Source of the DNA: Kosakonia sp. H02
GTDB lineage: Bacteria > Pseudomonadota > Gammaproteobacteria > Enterobacterales > Enterobacteriaceae
Direction of reading: 5' to 3'
NCBI GenBank assembly: GCA_030704225.1
Contig: CP131915.1
Location: 744,001 to 808,000 of the forward strand
Length of the DNA: 64,000 bases
Each line of letters starts with the position of its first letter. Position 1 is the first letter of the stretch. Of this stretch, positions 26,243 to 34,016 are shown piece after piece. The notes under the pieces were generated by a model. That model was not told the origin of the DNA. It saw only the letters and a list, made by a program, of their open reading frames with translations, and ran no database searches. The translations under genes were made by a program, and so were the position numbers.

Positions 26243-26712
26243 AAGCCCGGCACTCCCTGTGCGTCGAGAAAATAGGCGCGGCTGTTGTCATGCACCAGCG
26301 GATCGGCAATCAACGCCTCCGGCGATACCCAGCGATAGTCATCGTGCTGGTCGGGCGGCAGCGCGAGGGTTTCCTCGTCCACACGCAGACGAAAACCCAG
26401 CACGATGTAGTGGGTAGTGAAATCCGGGCCGGAAAAGTTATCGTCATAGAAGTGCTGCCAGACGCCGTAAAACTCACCTGCCGACATCGGCAGGCGCAGC
26501 CCCAGCTCCGCCTGAGTCAGCCGCTCGAAAGCGGCCGCCAGCGGCTCGTCCTTTTGCACGCGTCCGCCCGGCACGAACCAGTATCCCTGGGCCGGACGGT
26601 TAGTGCGTTTGCCGAGTAAAAACTCGCCGCGTGAGTTTTCCACGATCAAATCGATGGAAATCAGCGGGGTTGAGCGCACTACCGTGGCAAAATCTTCATG
26701 ACTTAAAAACAT
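26239..26712 (-). CDS. gmm: GDP-mannose mannosyl hydrolase
   Basis: Nudix-superfamily protein of 157 residues. YWFVPGGRVQKDE followed by AFERLTQAELGLRLP is the Gmm-type Nudix region, in which the canonical REUXEE helix is altered as is known for this enzyme; it hydrolyses GDP-mannose to GDP and mannose by attack on the sugar carbon. It may tune the balance between GDP-mannose and GDP-fucose. It overlaps wcaI by 4 bases and follows fcl by 2. Confidence 0.95.
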   Translation of the reverse strand: MFLSHEDFATVVRSTPLISIDLIVENSRGEFLLGKRTNRPAQGYWFVPGGRVQKDEPLAAAFERLTQAELGLRLPMSAGEFYGVWQHFYDDNFSGPDFTTHYIVLGFRLRVDEETLALPPDQHDDYRWVSPEALIADPLVHDNSRAYFLDAQGVPGL

Positions 26713-26714
26713 GC

Positions 26715-27680
26715 CTACCCCCGGAACCGGTGCTGGTTTTCAAGGAACCACTGGTAGGTGCTCGCAAGCCCCGCTTCCAGTGAAATCTCGTGATACCAGC
26801 CAAGCTGATGCAGGCGGGTCACATCCAACAGTTTGCGCGGGGTGCCGTCCGGTTTAGTGGCATCGAACACCACGCGACCTTTGTAGCCCACAACGCTCGC
26901 CACGGTTTGTGCCAGCTCGCGAATGGTGCAATCGACACCGGTACCGACGTTGATATGCGACAGCATCGGTTCGGTGTTCTCCTGCCACACTTCGCGCGCC
27001 AGTTCCTGTACATGAATGCTGGCCGCAGCCATATCATCAACGTGCAGGAATTCACGCATCGGCGTGCCGCTGCCCCACACCACCACATCCGGCGCATTTT
27101 GCTGGGTCGCTTCATGGAAGCGGCGCAAAAGCGCAGGGATCACGTGCGAGTTGCTCGGATGGAAATTGTCGTGCGGCCCGTACAGATTGGTCGGCATCAC
27201 CGAGCGGTAATCGCGGTCGTACTGGCGGTTGTAAGACTCGCATAGCTTGATCCCGGCGATTTTGGCAATCGCGTACGGCTCGTTGGTTGGCTCCAGCGTC
27301 CCCTGCAACAATTCACTTTCCGCAATTGGCTGCTTCGCCAGTTTCGGGTAAATGCAAGACGAACCGAGGAACAACAGCTTGTTCACGTCATGCTTGTGTG
27401 CGGCGTGAATGATGTTGCTCTCAATCATCATATTTTCGTAGATGAAGTCCGCCGGGTAGGTATTGTTCGCCACAATACCGCCCACTTTCGCTGCCGCCAG
27501 GTAAACCTGGTCGATATGCTCGCTGGCGAAAAACGCGTTCACCGCGCCGGCATCGAGCAGGTTCAGTTCCTCGCGGGAACGCAGCACCAGTTCGATATCC
27601 GCACGCTGTTCGAGCTGCCTTACGATGGCTGACCCCACCATCCCGCGATGGCCAGCCACAAAAACACGTTGTTTGGTCAT
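26715..27680 (-). CDS. fcl: GDP-L-fucose synthase
   Basis: Extended short-chain dehydrogenase of 321 residues. FVAGHRGMVGSAIVRQLE is the NADPH-binding start, LGSSCIYP the catalytic strand, and EPYAIAKIAG the YxxxK motif. It epimerises and reduces GDP-4-keto-6-deoxymannose to GDP-L-fucose. It follows gmd by 2 bases, giving the usual gmd-fcl pair. Confidence 0.97.
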   Translation of the reverse strand: MTKQRVFVAGHRGMVGSAIVRQLEQRADIELVLRSREELNLLDAGAVNAFFASEHIDQVYLAAAKVGGIVANNTYPADFIYENMMIESNIIHAAHKHDVNKLLFLGSSCIYPKLAKQPIAESELLQGTLEPTNEPYAIAKIAGIKLCESYNRQYDRDYRSVMPTNLYGPHDNFHPSNSHVIPALLRRFHEATQQNAPDVVVWGSGTPMREFLHVDDMAAASIHVQELAREVWQENTEPMLSHINVGTGVDCTIRELAQTVASVVGYKGRVVFDATKPDGTPRKLLDVTRLHQLGWYHEISLEAGLASTYQWFLENQHRFRG

Positions 27681-27682
27681 GC

Positions 27683-28804
27683 TCAGGACTCCAGCGCGAT
27701 GGCAACCTCGTAACCGTGGGCCTTAAGCAGGGAGTGTTTTTTCGCTGCTTCCAGATCTTTTGCCACCATTTCAGAGACCATCTCTTGCAGCGTGGTTTCC
27801 GGTTTCCAGCCCAGACGCTCGTGTGCTTTGGTCGGGTCGCCCAGCAGGGTTTCCACTTCAGCAGGACGGAAGTAGCGCGGGTCAACGGCGATGATCACAT
27901 CGCCCGGTTTCACGCCCGGTGCGTCGTGGCCAGTGACAGATACCACGATGCCTTTCTCGTCTACGCCGGTGCCTTCAAAGCGCAGTTTGATACCCAGTTG
28001 CGCCGCCGCAAATTCAACGAACTGGCGCACGGAGTACTGCACGCCGGTGGCGATAACGAAATCTTCCGGTTTGTCCTGTTGCAGCATCATCCACTGCATT
28101 TTCACGTAGTCTTTGGCATGGCCCCAGTCACGCAGGGAGTCCATGTTGCCCAGGTACAGGCAAGATTCCAGGCCCTGAGCGATGTTGGCGATAGCGCGGG
28201 TGATTTTGCGGGTCACGAAGGTTTCGCCGCGACGCGGAGATTCGTGGTTGAACAGGATGCCGTTGCAGGCGTACATGCCGTAGGATTCACGGTAGTTAAC
28301 GGTTATCCAGTAAGCGTACAGTTTGGCAACCGCATACGGAGAGCGCGGGTAGAACGGCGTGGTCTCTTTCTGCGGGATTTCCTGCACCAGACCATACAGT
28401 TCAGAGGTGGATGCCTGGTAGAAGCGGGTTTTCTTCTCAAGGCCGAGGAAGCGAATCGCTTCCAGCAGACGCAGCGTACCCATGGCGTCAACGTCAGCGG
28501 TGTATTCCGGGGATTCGAAGGAGACCGCAACGTGGCTCATCGCACCCAGGTTGTACACTTCATCCGGCTGCACTTCTTGCAGGATACGGGTCAGGTTTGA
28601 AGAATCCGTCAGGTCACCGTAGTGCAGGTGGAATTTCGGGTTAGTGGTGTGTGGATCCTGGTAGATATGATCAACACGCTCAGTATTGAAAGAGGAAGCG
28701 CGGCGTTTGATGCCGTGTACTTCGTAACCCTTTTCCAGAAGCAGTTCTGCCAGATAAGAGCCATCTTGCCCGGTAACGCCGGTGATGAGAGCGACTTTAG
28801 ACAT
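27683..28804 (-). CDS. gmd: GDP-mannose 4,6-dehydratase
   Basis: Extended short-chain dehydrogenase of 373 residues. ALITGVTGQDGSYLAE is the NADP-binding loop, FYQASTSELYG carries the T/S-x-E active-site segment, and SPYAVAKLYAY the YxxxK. It converts GDP-mannose to GDP-4-keto-6-deoxymannose. Its codon use is noticeably more optimised than that of its neighbours, as common for gmd. Confidence 0.97.
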   Translation of the reverse strand: MSKVALITGVTGQDGSYLAELLLEKGYEVHGIKRRASSFNTERVDHIYQDPHTTNPKFHLHYGDLTDSSNLTRILQEVQPDEVYNLGAMSHVAVSFESPEYTADVDAMGTLRLLEAIRFLGLEKKTRFYQASTSELYGLVQEIPQKETTPFYPRSPYAVAKLYAYWITVNYRESYGMYACNGILFNHESPRRGETFVTRKITRAIANIAQGLESCLYLGNMDSLRDWGHAKDYVKMQWMMLQQDKPEDFVIATGVQYSVRQFVEFAAAQLGIKLRFEGTGVDEKGIVVSVTGHDAPGVKPGDVIIAVDPRYFRPAEVETLLGDPTKAHERLGWKPETTLQEMVSEMVAKDLEAAKKHSLLKAHGYEVAIALES

Positions 28805-28829
28805 AATTTATTTTCCTCAATGTTCCCTG

Positions 28830-29384
28830 TTAGGGAGTTACCTTTTCAACGCGTTCGCGCGTTACCACTGCGGGATTGCCACGGCAAATCACGTTTGCCG
28901 GAAGCGATTTAAAAACACTACTGCGCGCACCGACTACCGTCCCGTCGCCGATGGTGACGCCTGGTGCGACAAACACATCCGTCGCCAGCCAGCACTTGTC
29001 ACCAATCACGATTGGCGTCGCGTTAATATCAAAATGCGCGCTCGTATAATCGTGACTGCCGGTGCACAAATAACATTTCTGTGAAATCACAGAATTTGCG
29101 CCGATAGAAATATCACCCAGCGTATATAACACCGCGTCATCTCCTACCCAGCTGTAATCGCCTAAGGTTAATTTCCACGGGTAGGTGATCTTTACCGATG
29201 GACGAATAACCACGCCTTTTCCTACCCTTGCGCCAAATAAACGCAACAAGAAAGCACGCCAGCGATAGAGCACCTGCGGGGACCATGCGAATAATGTTGC
29301 CTGCACCGCCCACCACAGTTGAACCTTAATAGCGTTGCCGCCCCGAAAGCCTTTCGGCACGGAGAATCCTTGTAAATCCTGCAT
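28830..29384 (-). CDS. wcaF: Colanic acid acetyltransferase WcaF
   Basis: Protein of 184 residues with hexapeptide repeats forming a left-handed beta helix (VGDDAVLYTLGDISIGANSV, IGDGTVVGARSSV) and a C-terminal VICRGNPAVVTRERV. It is a trimeric acetyl-CoA-dependent O-acetyltransferase of the colanic unit. It follows wcaE by 22 bases and precedes gmd by 25. Confidence 0.95.
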   Translation of the reverse strand: MQDLQGFSVPKGFRGGNAIKVQLWWAVQATLFAWSPQVLYRWRAFLLRLFGARVGKGVVIRPSVKITYPWKLTLGDYSWVGDDAVLYTLGDISIGANSVISQKCYLCTGSHDYTSAHFDINATPIVIGDKCWLATDVFVAPGVTIGDGTVVGARSSVFKSLPANVICRGNPAVVTRERVEKVTP

Positions 29385-29406
29385 ATTCTTTCCTTATGTT
29401 GGGGCG

Positions 29407-30153
29407 TTAAGCTTTGTTATATAAGGCCTTTGCTTTGCCCGTCGTCCGTAAACGCAACATATAAGACAACTGCGCCCAGAACCCAGGTACACGCAATATC
29501 ATGCGCTGCACTTTGCGGGCGTCCTGACATAATTCGAGATTATTGGAAGTGGATACGCCACCCATAGAAAATTCAGATACCAGCCCTTTCAAACGCTTAA
29601 ACGGAAAACCCGCTTTAAACATTCTGGCTGCTAACGCGTAATCGGAAGAGACTTTAAATTGCAGATCGTAGGGGTAAGTTTTCAGACCATTTACCGGGAA
29701 GAAAATGGCCTGATGGCTGGCCGGTAAGCTGTGATAAATATACCAGCCATTTTTTGCGCTACGACGAACTTTAGTGCCGTCACCAAAATCAAGCAGCGCG
29801 TCGCCAATATACATTGCGTTTTCCGATGACTCGTCCAGTTGACGAATAACATCCACAATTTCTTCATGGAAAATATCACCGGAATTCAGAAACAACGCAA
29901 AGCGTCCCGCGGCCATATCAATACCTTTATTCATGGCATCGTATATGCCTTTATCGCGTTCGCTTATGAAACGTAAATTATATTGTCCGTTGAGGCTTTT
30001 CAGAAATTCCTCAGTGCCATCCTGCGAGCCGCCATCAACCACAATCCATTCGAATTCGATATTTTGCGCTTTCGCCAGGTGAGCCAGCGACTGCCAGGTT
30101 TTCATCACACCTTCATAATTGCGAAACGCGACAGTAATAACACTTAGCAGCAT
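29407..30153 (-). CDS. wcaE: Colanic acid glycosyltransferase WcaE
   Basis: GT2 family transferase, 248 residues from the ATG at 30153 (MLLSVITVAFRNYEG), as long as E. coli WcaE. The nucleotide-binding VDGGSQDGTEEF and FLNSGD (metal-binding region) are seen. It transfers one sugar of the colanic repeat, assigned to a fucosyl step in E. coli. A GTG three codons upstream is in frame, but AGGTGG lies 5 bases before this ATG. Confidence 0.94.
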   Translation of the reverse strand: MLLSVITVAFRNYEGVMKTWQSLAHLAKAQNIEFEWIVVDGGSQDGTEEFLKSLNGQYNLRFISERDKGIYDAMNKGIDMAAGRFALFLNSGDIFHEEIVDVIRQLDESSENAMYIGDALLDFGDGTKVRRSAKNGWYIYHSLPASHQAIFFPVNGLKTYPYDLQFKVSSDYALAARMFKAGFPFKRLKGLVSEFSMGGVSTSNNLELCQDARKVQRMILRVPGFWAQLSYMLRLRTTGKAKALYNKA

Positions 30154-30166
30154 GTGACCCACCTTT

Positions 30167-31387
30167 TCATGAATTCACGATATTCAACGCTTTACGCAGA
30201 ATAAACGGACAAACAATTAAAAACGCATATTCCGGGCTAAAGATAGACCCCGTAAAAAACAACGATATCGGAGTAAACAAGTAAAGTTGAACGCGAAAAT
30301 TCTGATTATTGCCGAAAGCATTCACCGTCATTTTAGCGACTTTAAACAAGTACCATCCGCTCAGTATTACTGCTAACCATGAAAAATAAATGATCAGCAG
30401 ATACAACCCATTGTCTATTGTTTTCCCGACATCTGCACCGTTAAAGATTCCGAATGATGCGACATATTCATAAAGTGAGCCGAATCTTACTACGCCATCA
30501 ATATTGGTCAGTGAATATCCCACCATCACCAGCGGACCGATAATTCGGTAATAAGAAGAAGAGCCTTCCGTCCCTAAATCGCCAATACGTGTCGCGATGT
30601 AAGGAAAAGCAAATACGATACCAACAACAAACACGGCAAGTGAAATAATTGCCAACGGTAACTTTTTGCGGATCGCCTCTTTATTCAGATACTGGAATGC
30701 CCATTCCAGTAGATAAAAGAGGATAAAGGTCATTACCCCTGAAAACGATCCCGAAAGAACTATCCCTGCCAAAATCATAGCATCGGTTTTCGGCGTTTTG
30801 ATACCAAACTGTTTGATGCTAAGCCAAATTGAGATTAACGCCAGGGCGAAGAATGCCGGTTCGAAATAGAGCGCCGTGGTTCGCTTCCCCCCGAACTTGA
30901 TAAAATTCAGTACGTAACTGTTACTGTAAATAAGATATTTTGAAATAGCTTCCATCAAACTACTGCCACCGGTCAGAATTATCTGGGCCATTTCCATTGC
31001 CGCCAGCGTGACTATTATCGCCACGACAATATAGAAAAATCGCAAAATCTTACGATAATTATGCGGTGAGATAGTTTTGAAGCGGATGCTCCACACCATG
31101 CCAATAATGATCACGATGTAGACAAACAGCATGGTCGAGGTGACATATTTGCTGGCATCCAGCGATTTACCAAAGATAAAGTTAAACAGCGTTAAACCCG
31201 CGCCGATACCCAGCGCCAGCATCAACTTTTTCAGGCTGAGGCGCTCAACATAAAGCAGCAACAGCACCGGCAAGAAGGTGACGATGGTTATCGGGAAACT
31301 TTCACCCAACTGGAAAAGCTTGACGTTGACCAGCAGGTAAATCACCGGCAGCAGCAGATAGCTACAGATTCTGATAGAACGAGACAT
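30167..31387 (-). CDS. wcaD: Colanic acid polymerase WcaD
   Basis: Hydrophobic protein of 406 residues with about ten transmembrane helices and the conserved periplasmic-loop stretch RTTALYFEPAFFALAL; it is the Wzy-type polymerase of the colanic operon. The frame is open to 31579, but the region before MSRSIRICSYLLLP is arginine-rich and antisense-like, while the ATG at 31387 gives the E. coli length. This start overlaps the wcaC 3' end by 26 bases, so translation is probably coupled. Confidence 0.94.
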   Translation of the reverse strand: MSRSIRICSYLLLPVIYLLVNVKLFQLGESFPITIVTFLPVLLLLYVERLSLKKLMLALGIGAGLTLFNFIFGKSLDASKYVTSTMLFVYIVIIIGMVWSIRFKTISPHNYRKILRFFYIVVAIIVTLAAMEMAQIILTGGSSLMEAISKYLIYSNSYVLNFIKFGGKRTTALYFEPAFFALALISIWLSIKQFGIKTPKTDAMILAGIVLSGSFSGVMTFILFYLLEWAFQYLNKEAIRKKLPLAIISLAVFVVGIVFAFPYIATRIGDLGTEGSSSYYRIIGPLVMVGYSLTNIDGVVRFGSLYEYVASFGIFNGADVGKTIDNGLYLLIIYFSWLAVILSGWYLFKVAKMTVNAFGNNQNFRVQLYLFTPISLFFTGSIFSPEYAFLIVCPFILRKALNIVNS

Positions 31388-32579
31388 ATTCCTCCAGCAT
31401 CTGTTGGCCGCTATACGCCTGGCGGCTGCGCGCGCGAAACGCGTCGAGGCTTTCGCCAAACACCGCCTGGGCAATATCTGCTTTATGGCACTGCACCAGC
31501 GGCAGCACCTCCTGTTCACTGAACGTTTTACCGCCAGATTTCTGTAACACTTCCCGCGCCGCATCGCTGTGGGTGGCAATCACCGGTACACCGATCGAGA
31601 GTGCTTCGCACAGAATCAATGGGTAGTTATCTACACGGGAACTGAAGACCAGCGCATCCATCTCGTTGAGTTCGCTCATCAATTTGCGCTTGTCTGTCAG
31701 AAAACCGTGGTTGACCACATTCGGCGCAGTAAACGGCGAGAACTTGCCGAAGGTATGCAATTCAACGCGGTCTTCCAGCGCCATCATGTCGCGCACCAGT
31801 TGTTGATTGGTTTTGCCGTCATAGCGCAAATCGTGAGCCACAACGGCGATTTTCGGTTTGCCCTGCGTCACTTTCACCGGCGCAAGTTCCGCGAGAATCG
31901 CTTCGGTCGCCACATCAATGCCGTTATTGATAATGTTGCAACGCCCTGCGCCATACAGGCTGTTAAAGGCATCCGCTACGTGCTGGCTGGGGGAGATAAA
32001 CTGGCAGCCGAGCGCCAGCATTTCGGTAAATAACTGGCGCTTACGGCCCACTAATTGATGGGCGCGATCGATTTTCACCGGCGGGTAGTTCGCCAGCGTC
32101 GGGCATTTTTGGCAGTTGCTTTTCCACCCTTCGCAGCCGTCGGTAAATGCACAGCGGCCGGTCACGCTCCAGTGGTCATGCAGCGTCCAGACCAGCGTCA
32201 CATCCGGCTTGTGTGCTTTCACTTTCTGGCAGAACGCTACCAGTTCATCAAGGTTCAGCCAGTAGCTGTGCATCACGTGAAAGTGCAGCACCACCGGCCC
32301 TTCGGTGCGGGTCACCGTGCGGTAGAGATTGTTCAGATTGCCGAAAACATCGCGGTTAAACAGGCGAAACAGCGCCAGGTTGGCGATAGAGGTCAGACGG
32401 GGCGTCTGCTTATAAACGTTGGGGTAATTGTCGTGGCTGACGCTTTTTTGGCCGCCTTTGCCGTAACCATAAATAAAGCGCGACTGAAAACCCTGTTGCA
32501 GCGCGCGCTGGTGAAGATCCAGCGCGACGCCCGCAGCGCCGCCTTCAGCGAGGCGAACATTAAACTGCAAAATATTCAT
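31362..32579 (-). CDS. wcaC: Colanic acid glycosyltransferase WcaC
   Basis: GT4 transferase of 405 residues, as in E. coli. MNILQFNVRLAEGGAAGVAL is the glycine-rich N-terminal loop, IINNGIDVATEA the hinge, and NYPLILCEALSIGVPVIAT the E(x7)E donor-binding segment. CxxC-like cysteines lie in CAFTDGCEGWKSNCQKC, a feature of this WcaC/Amylovoran-type branch. Likely a galactosyltransferase of the repeat. It overlaps wcaB by 4 bases and wcaD by 26. Confidence 0.95.
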   Translation of the reverse strand: MNILQFNVRLAEGGAAGVALDLHQRALQQGFQSRFIYGYGKGGQKSVSHDNYPNVYKQTPRLTSIANLALFRLFNRDVFGNLNNLYRTVTRTEGPVVLHFHVMHSYWLNLDELVAFCQKVKAHKPDVTLVWTLHDHWSVTGRCAFTDGCEGWKSNCQKCPTLANYPPVKIDRAHQLVGRKRQLFTEMLALGCQFISPSQHVADAFNSLYGAGRCNIINNGIDVATEAILAELAPVKVTQGKPKIAVVAHDLRYDGKTNQQLVRDMMALEDRVELHTFGKFSPFTAPNVVNHGFLTDKRKLMSELNEMDALVFSSRVDNYPLILCEALSIGVPVIATHSDAAREVLQKSGGKTFSEQEVLPLVQCHKADIAQAVFGESLDAFRARSRQAYSGQQMLEEYVSFYQNL

Positions 32580-33067
32580 TTAATCACCTTCACGCGCGCT
32601 TTCTCACCCACCACCAGCGCGTTATCCGGCACACTGTCGAGCACCACACTGCCCGCGCCGATGGTGACATTGTTGCCAATGGTAATTTCGCCGATCATCA
32701 CCACATTCGCGCCCAATTCGACGTTATTGCCGATAACCGGGCAGGCAAGATTCTCTGCGCCACGGTTACCGATGGTGACGCCGTGACGAATGGTGAAATC
32801 ATCCCCGGCAACGACATTTTTATTAATCACCACCGCGTAGCCGTGATGAATAGTGAAGCGCCTGCCGATGGTGGCAGCAGCCTGAATCTCATAGCCAAAC
32901 AGGCACTCGGTCACAAAGCGGTAAAGCAGAATGACCGGCGCGGCCCAAAGATTGTTGATGACATGCTTTTTACGCCACACCGAGCAGAAATGGGCGATGC
33001 GGTAAGCCGCAACCATGCAGCACGGGCGCAAGTTCCACTGATTTGCGCGAAAATCTTCCAATCGCAT
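32576..33067 (-). CDS. wcaB: Colanic acid acetyltransferase WcaB
   Basis: Protein of 163 residues, serine-acetyltransferase-like left-handed beta-helix: FTIHHGYAVVINKNVV, FTIRHGVTIGNRG and IGNNVELGANVVMIGEITI are consecutive hexapeptide turns. It O-acetylates a fucose of the repeat. The ATG overlaps the wcaA stop by one base and the end overlaps wcaC by 4. Confidence 0.95.
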   Translation of the reverse strand: MRLEDFRANQWNLRPCCMVAAYRIAHFCSVWRKKHVINNLWAAPVILLYRFVTECLFGYEIQAAATIGRRFTIHHGYAVVINKNVVAGDDFTIRHGVTIGNRGAENLACPVIGNNVELGANVVMIGEITIGNNVTIGAGSVVLDSVPDNALVVGEKARVKVIK

Positions 33068-33912
33068 TATTTCCCCCGCAGCCCATCAGCCAGGCGTTTG
33101 CCGTTACGCAGTGAAAACAGCGTCAGCAGTGTGCGCCAGTTCATCCGTTTATTGCGGATCTGGTAGAGGGTGAAGAGCTGATATTTCTTGCTGGCACGAT
33201 CGAACTTGTCTTTGTGCTTACGATAAAAATGGAAGTAGCCGGAGAACTTCTTCGGCGAGGAGGTGATCTGCATTTCCCCATGGTTGATATGCAGGATCTG
33301 CGTGGCCTCTTCAATCTTGAACGGCTCGCCGTACTCTTCCACCATGCGCAGGAAAATGTCGTAATCCTGAGCAGCTTTTAATTGGGTATCGAACAGTGAC
33401 TCTTTGAAACGCCACGCCCAGGTAAAGACCTGGTTGCCCACAATGTTGCGCTTGTAGAACAACTTACGGGAGAAAGGCGATTTCGGATACAGCGGCAGGC
33501 TCGCCGGTTGGGCGTAGACTTCCCCCTGGCAGACATAATCATTGGCGTATAAAAACGCGCGCGTATTCAGCAGATGTTTATGTGCCAGAAAAACCGATAG
33601 CCGGTTCGGCGTCCACTCATCGTCATCATCGATACCGGTGATGTACTGGCCGGTGGCCTGCAAAATGGCCTGGTTGCGCACCGCGCAGGCCCCGGAGTTA
33701 AAGTCGTTACGCGTGTAACTAACACGCGGGTCATCCAGTTCTTCGACAAACTGTTGCAACTGGTCGAAGGACGCGGAGCAGTCATCGACGATGATCATTT
33801 CCCAGTGCGGGTAATCCTGACGCAGCACCGATTTAATCGCGCGGATGGCCAGCTGCTGCCGGTTCCAGGTTGGCATATAAATTGAAATTAATGGGTTTGC
33901 TGTTGTGCTCAT
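33067..33912 (-). CDS. wcaA: Colanic acid glycosyltransferase WcaA
   Basis: GT2 family protein of 281 residues. LISIYMPTWNRQQLAIRAI starts the GT-A fold, MIIVDDCSASFDQ follows, and GIDDDDEWTPNRL carries the acidic metal site. It is the first transferase gene after the export module. Its donor has been discussed as a uronic acid or other sugar and cannot be read from sequence. Confidence 0.94.
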   Translation of the reverse strand: MSTTANPLISIYMPTWNRQQLAIRAIKSVLRQDYPHWEMIIVDDCSASFDQLQQFVEELDDPRVSYTRNDFNSGACAVRNQAILQATGQYITGIDDDDEWTPNRLSVFLAHKHLLNTRAFLYANDYVCQGEVYAQPASLPLYPKSPFSRKLFYKRNIVGNQVFTWAWRFKESLFDTQLKAAQDYDIFLRMVEEYGEPFKIEEATQILHINHGEMQITSSPKKFSGYFHFYRKHKDKFDRASKKYQLFTLYQIRNKRMNWRTLLTLFSLRNGKRLADGLRGK

Positions 33913-33960
33913 GATGCGATCCCTAATGCGTTCAACATGCCGCTTTTGCCCTCTCTCCTG

Positions 33961-33982
33961 CCCTCCCCCATAAAGGGAGAGG
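33961..33982 (-). terminator. Stem-loop in the wzc-wcaA gap
   Basis: The 104-base gap after wzc holds an inverted repeat CCTCCC...GGGAGAGG (minus strand CCTCTCCC-TTTATGG-GGGAGG), part of a longer polypyrimidine/polypurine fold with flanking CTCTC / GAGAG. E. coli has a stem-loop at the same place, proposed to lower expression of the wca genes relative to wza-wzb-wzc. No long T-run is seen, so this is an attenuator-like element at best. Confidence 0.5.
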
Positions 33983-34016
33983 ACGGAGCACGCAGAGGGT
34001 AGAGGTGTGAGTCTTG

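Noticed and set aside
31388..31579. N-terminal extension of wcaD
   Set aside because: Lies within wcaC in another frame, is rich in Arg/Cys and is missing in the family; the ATG at 31387 gives the normal length.
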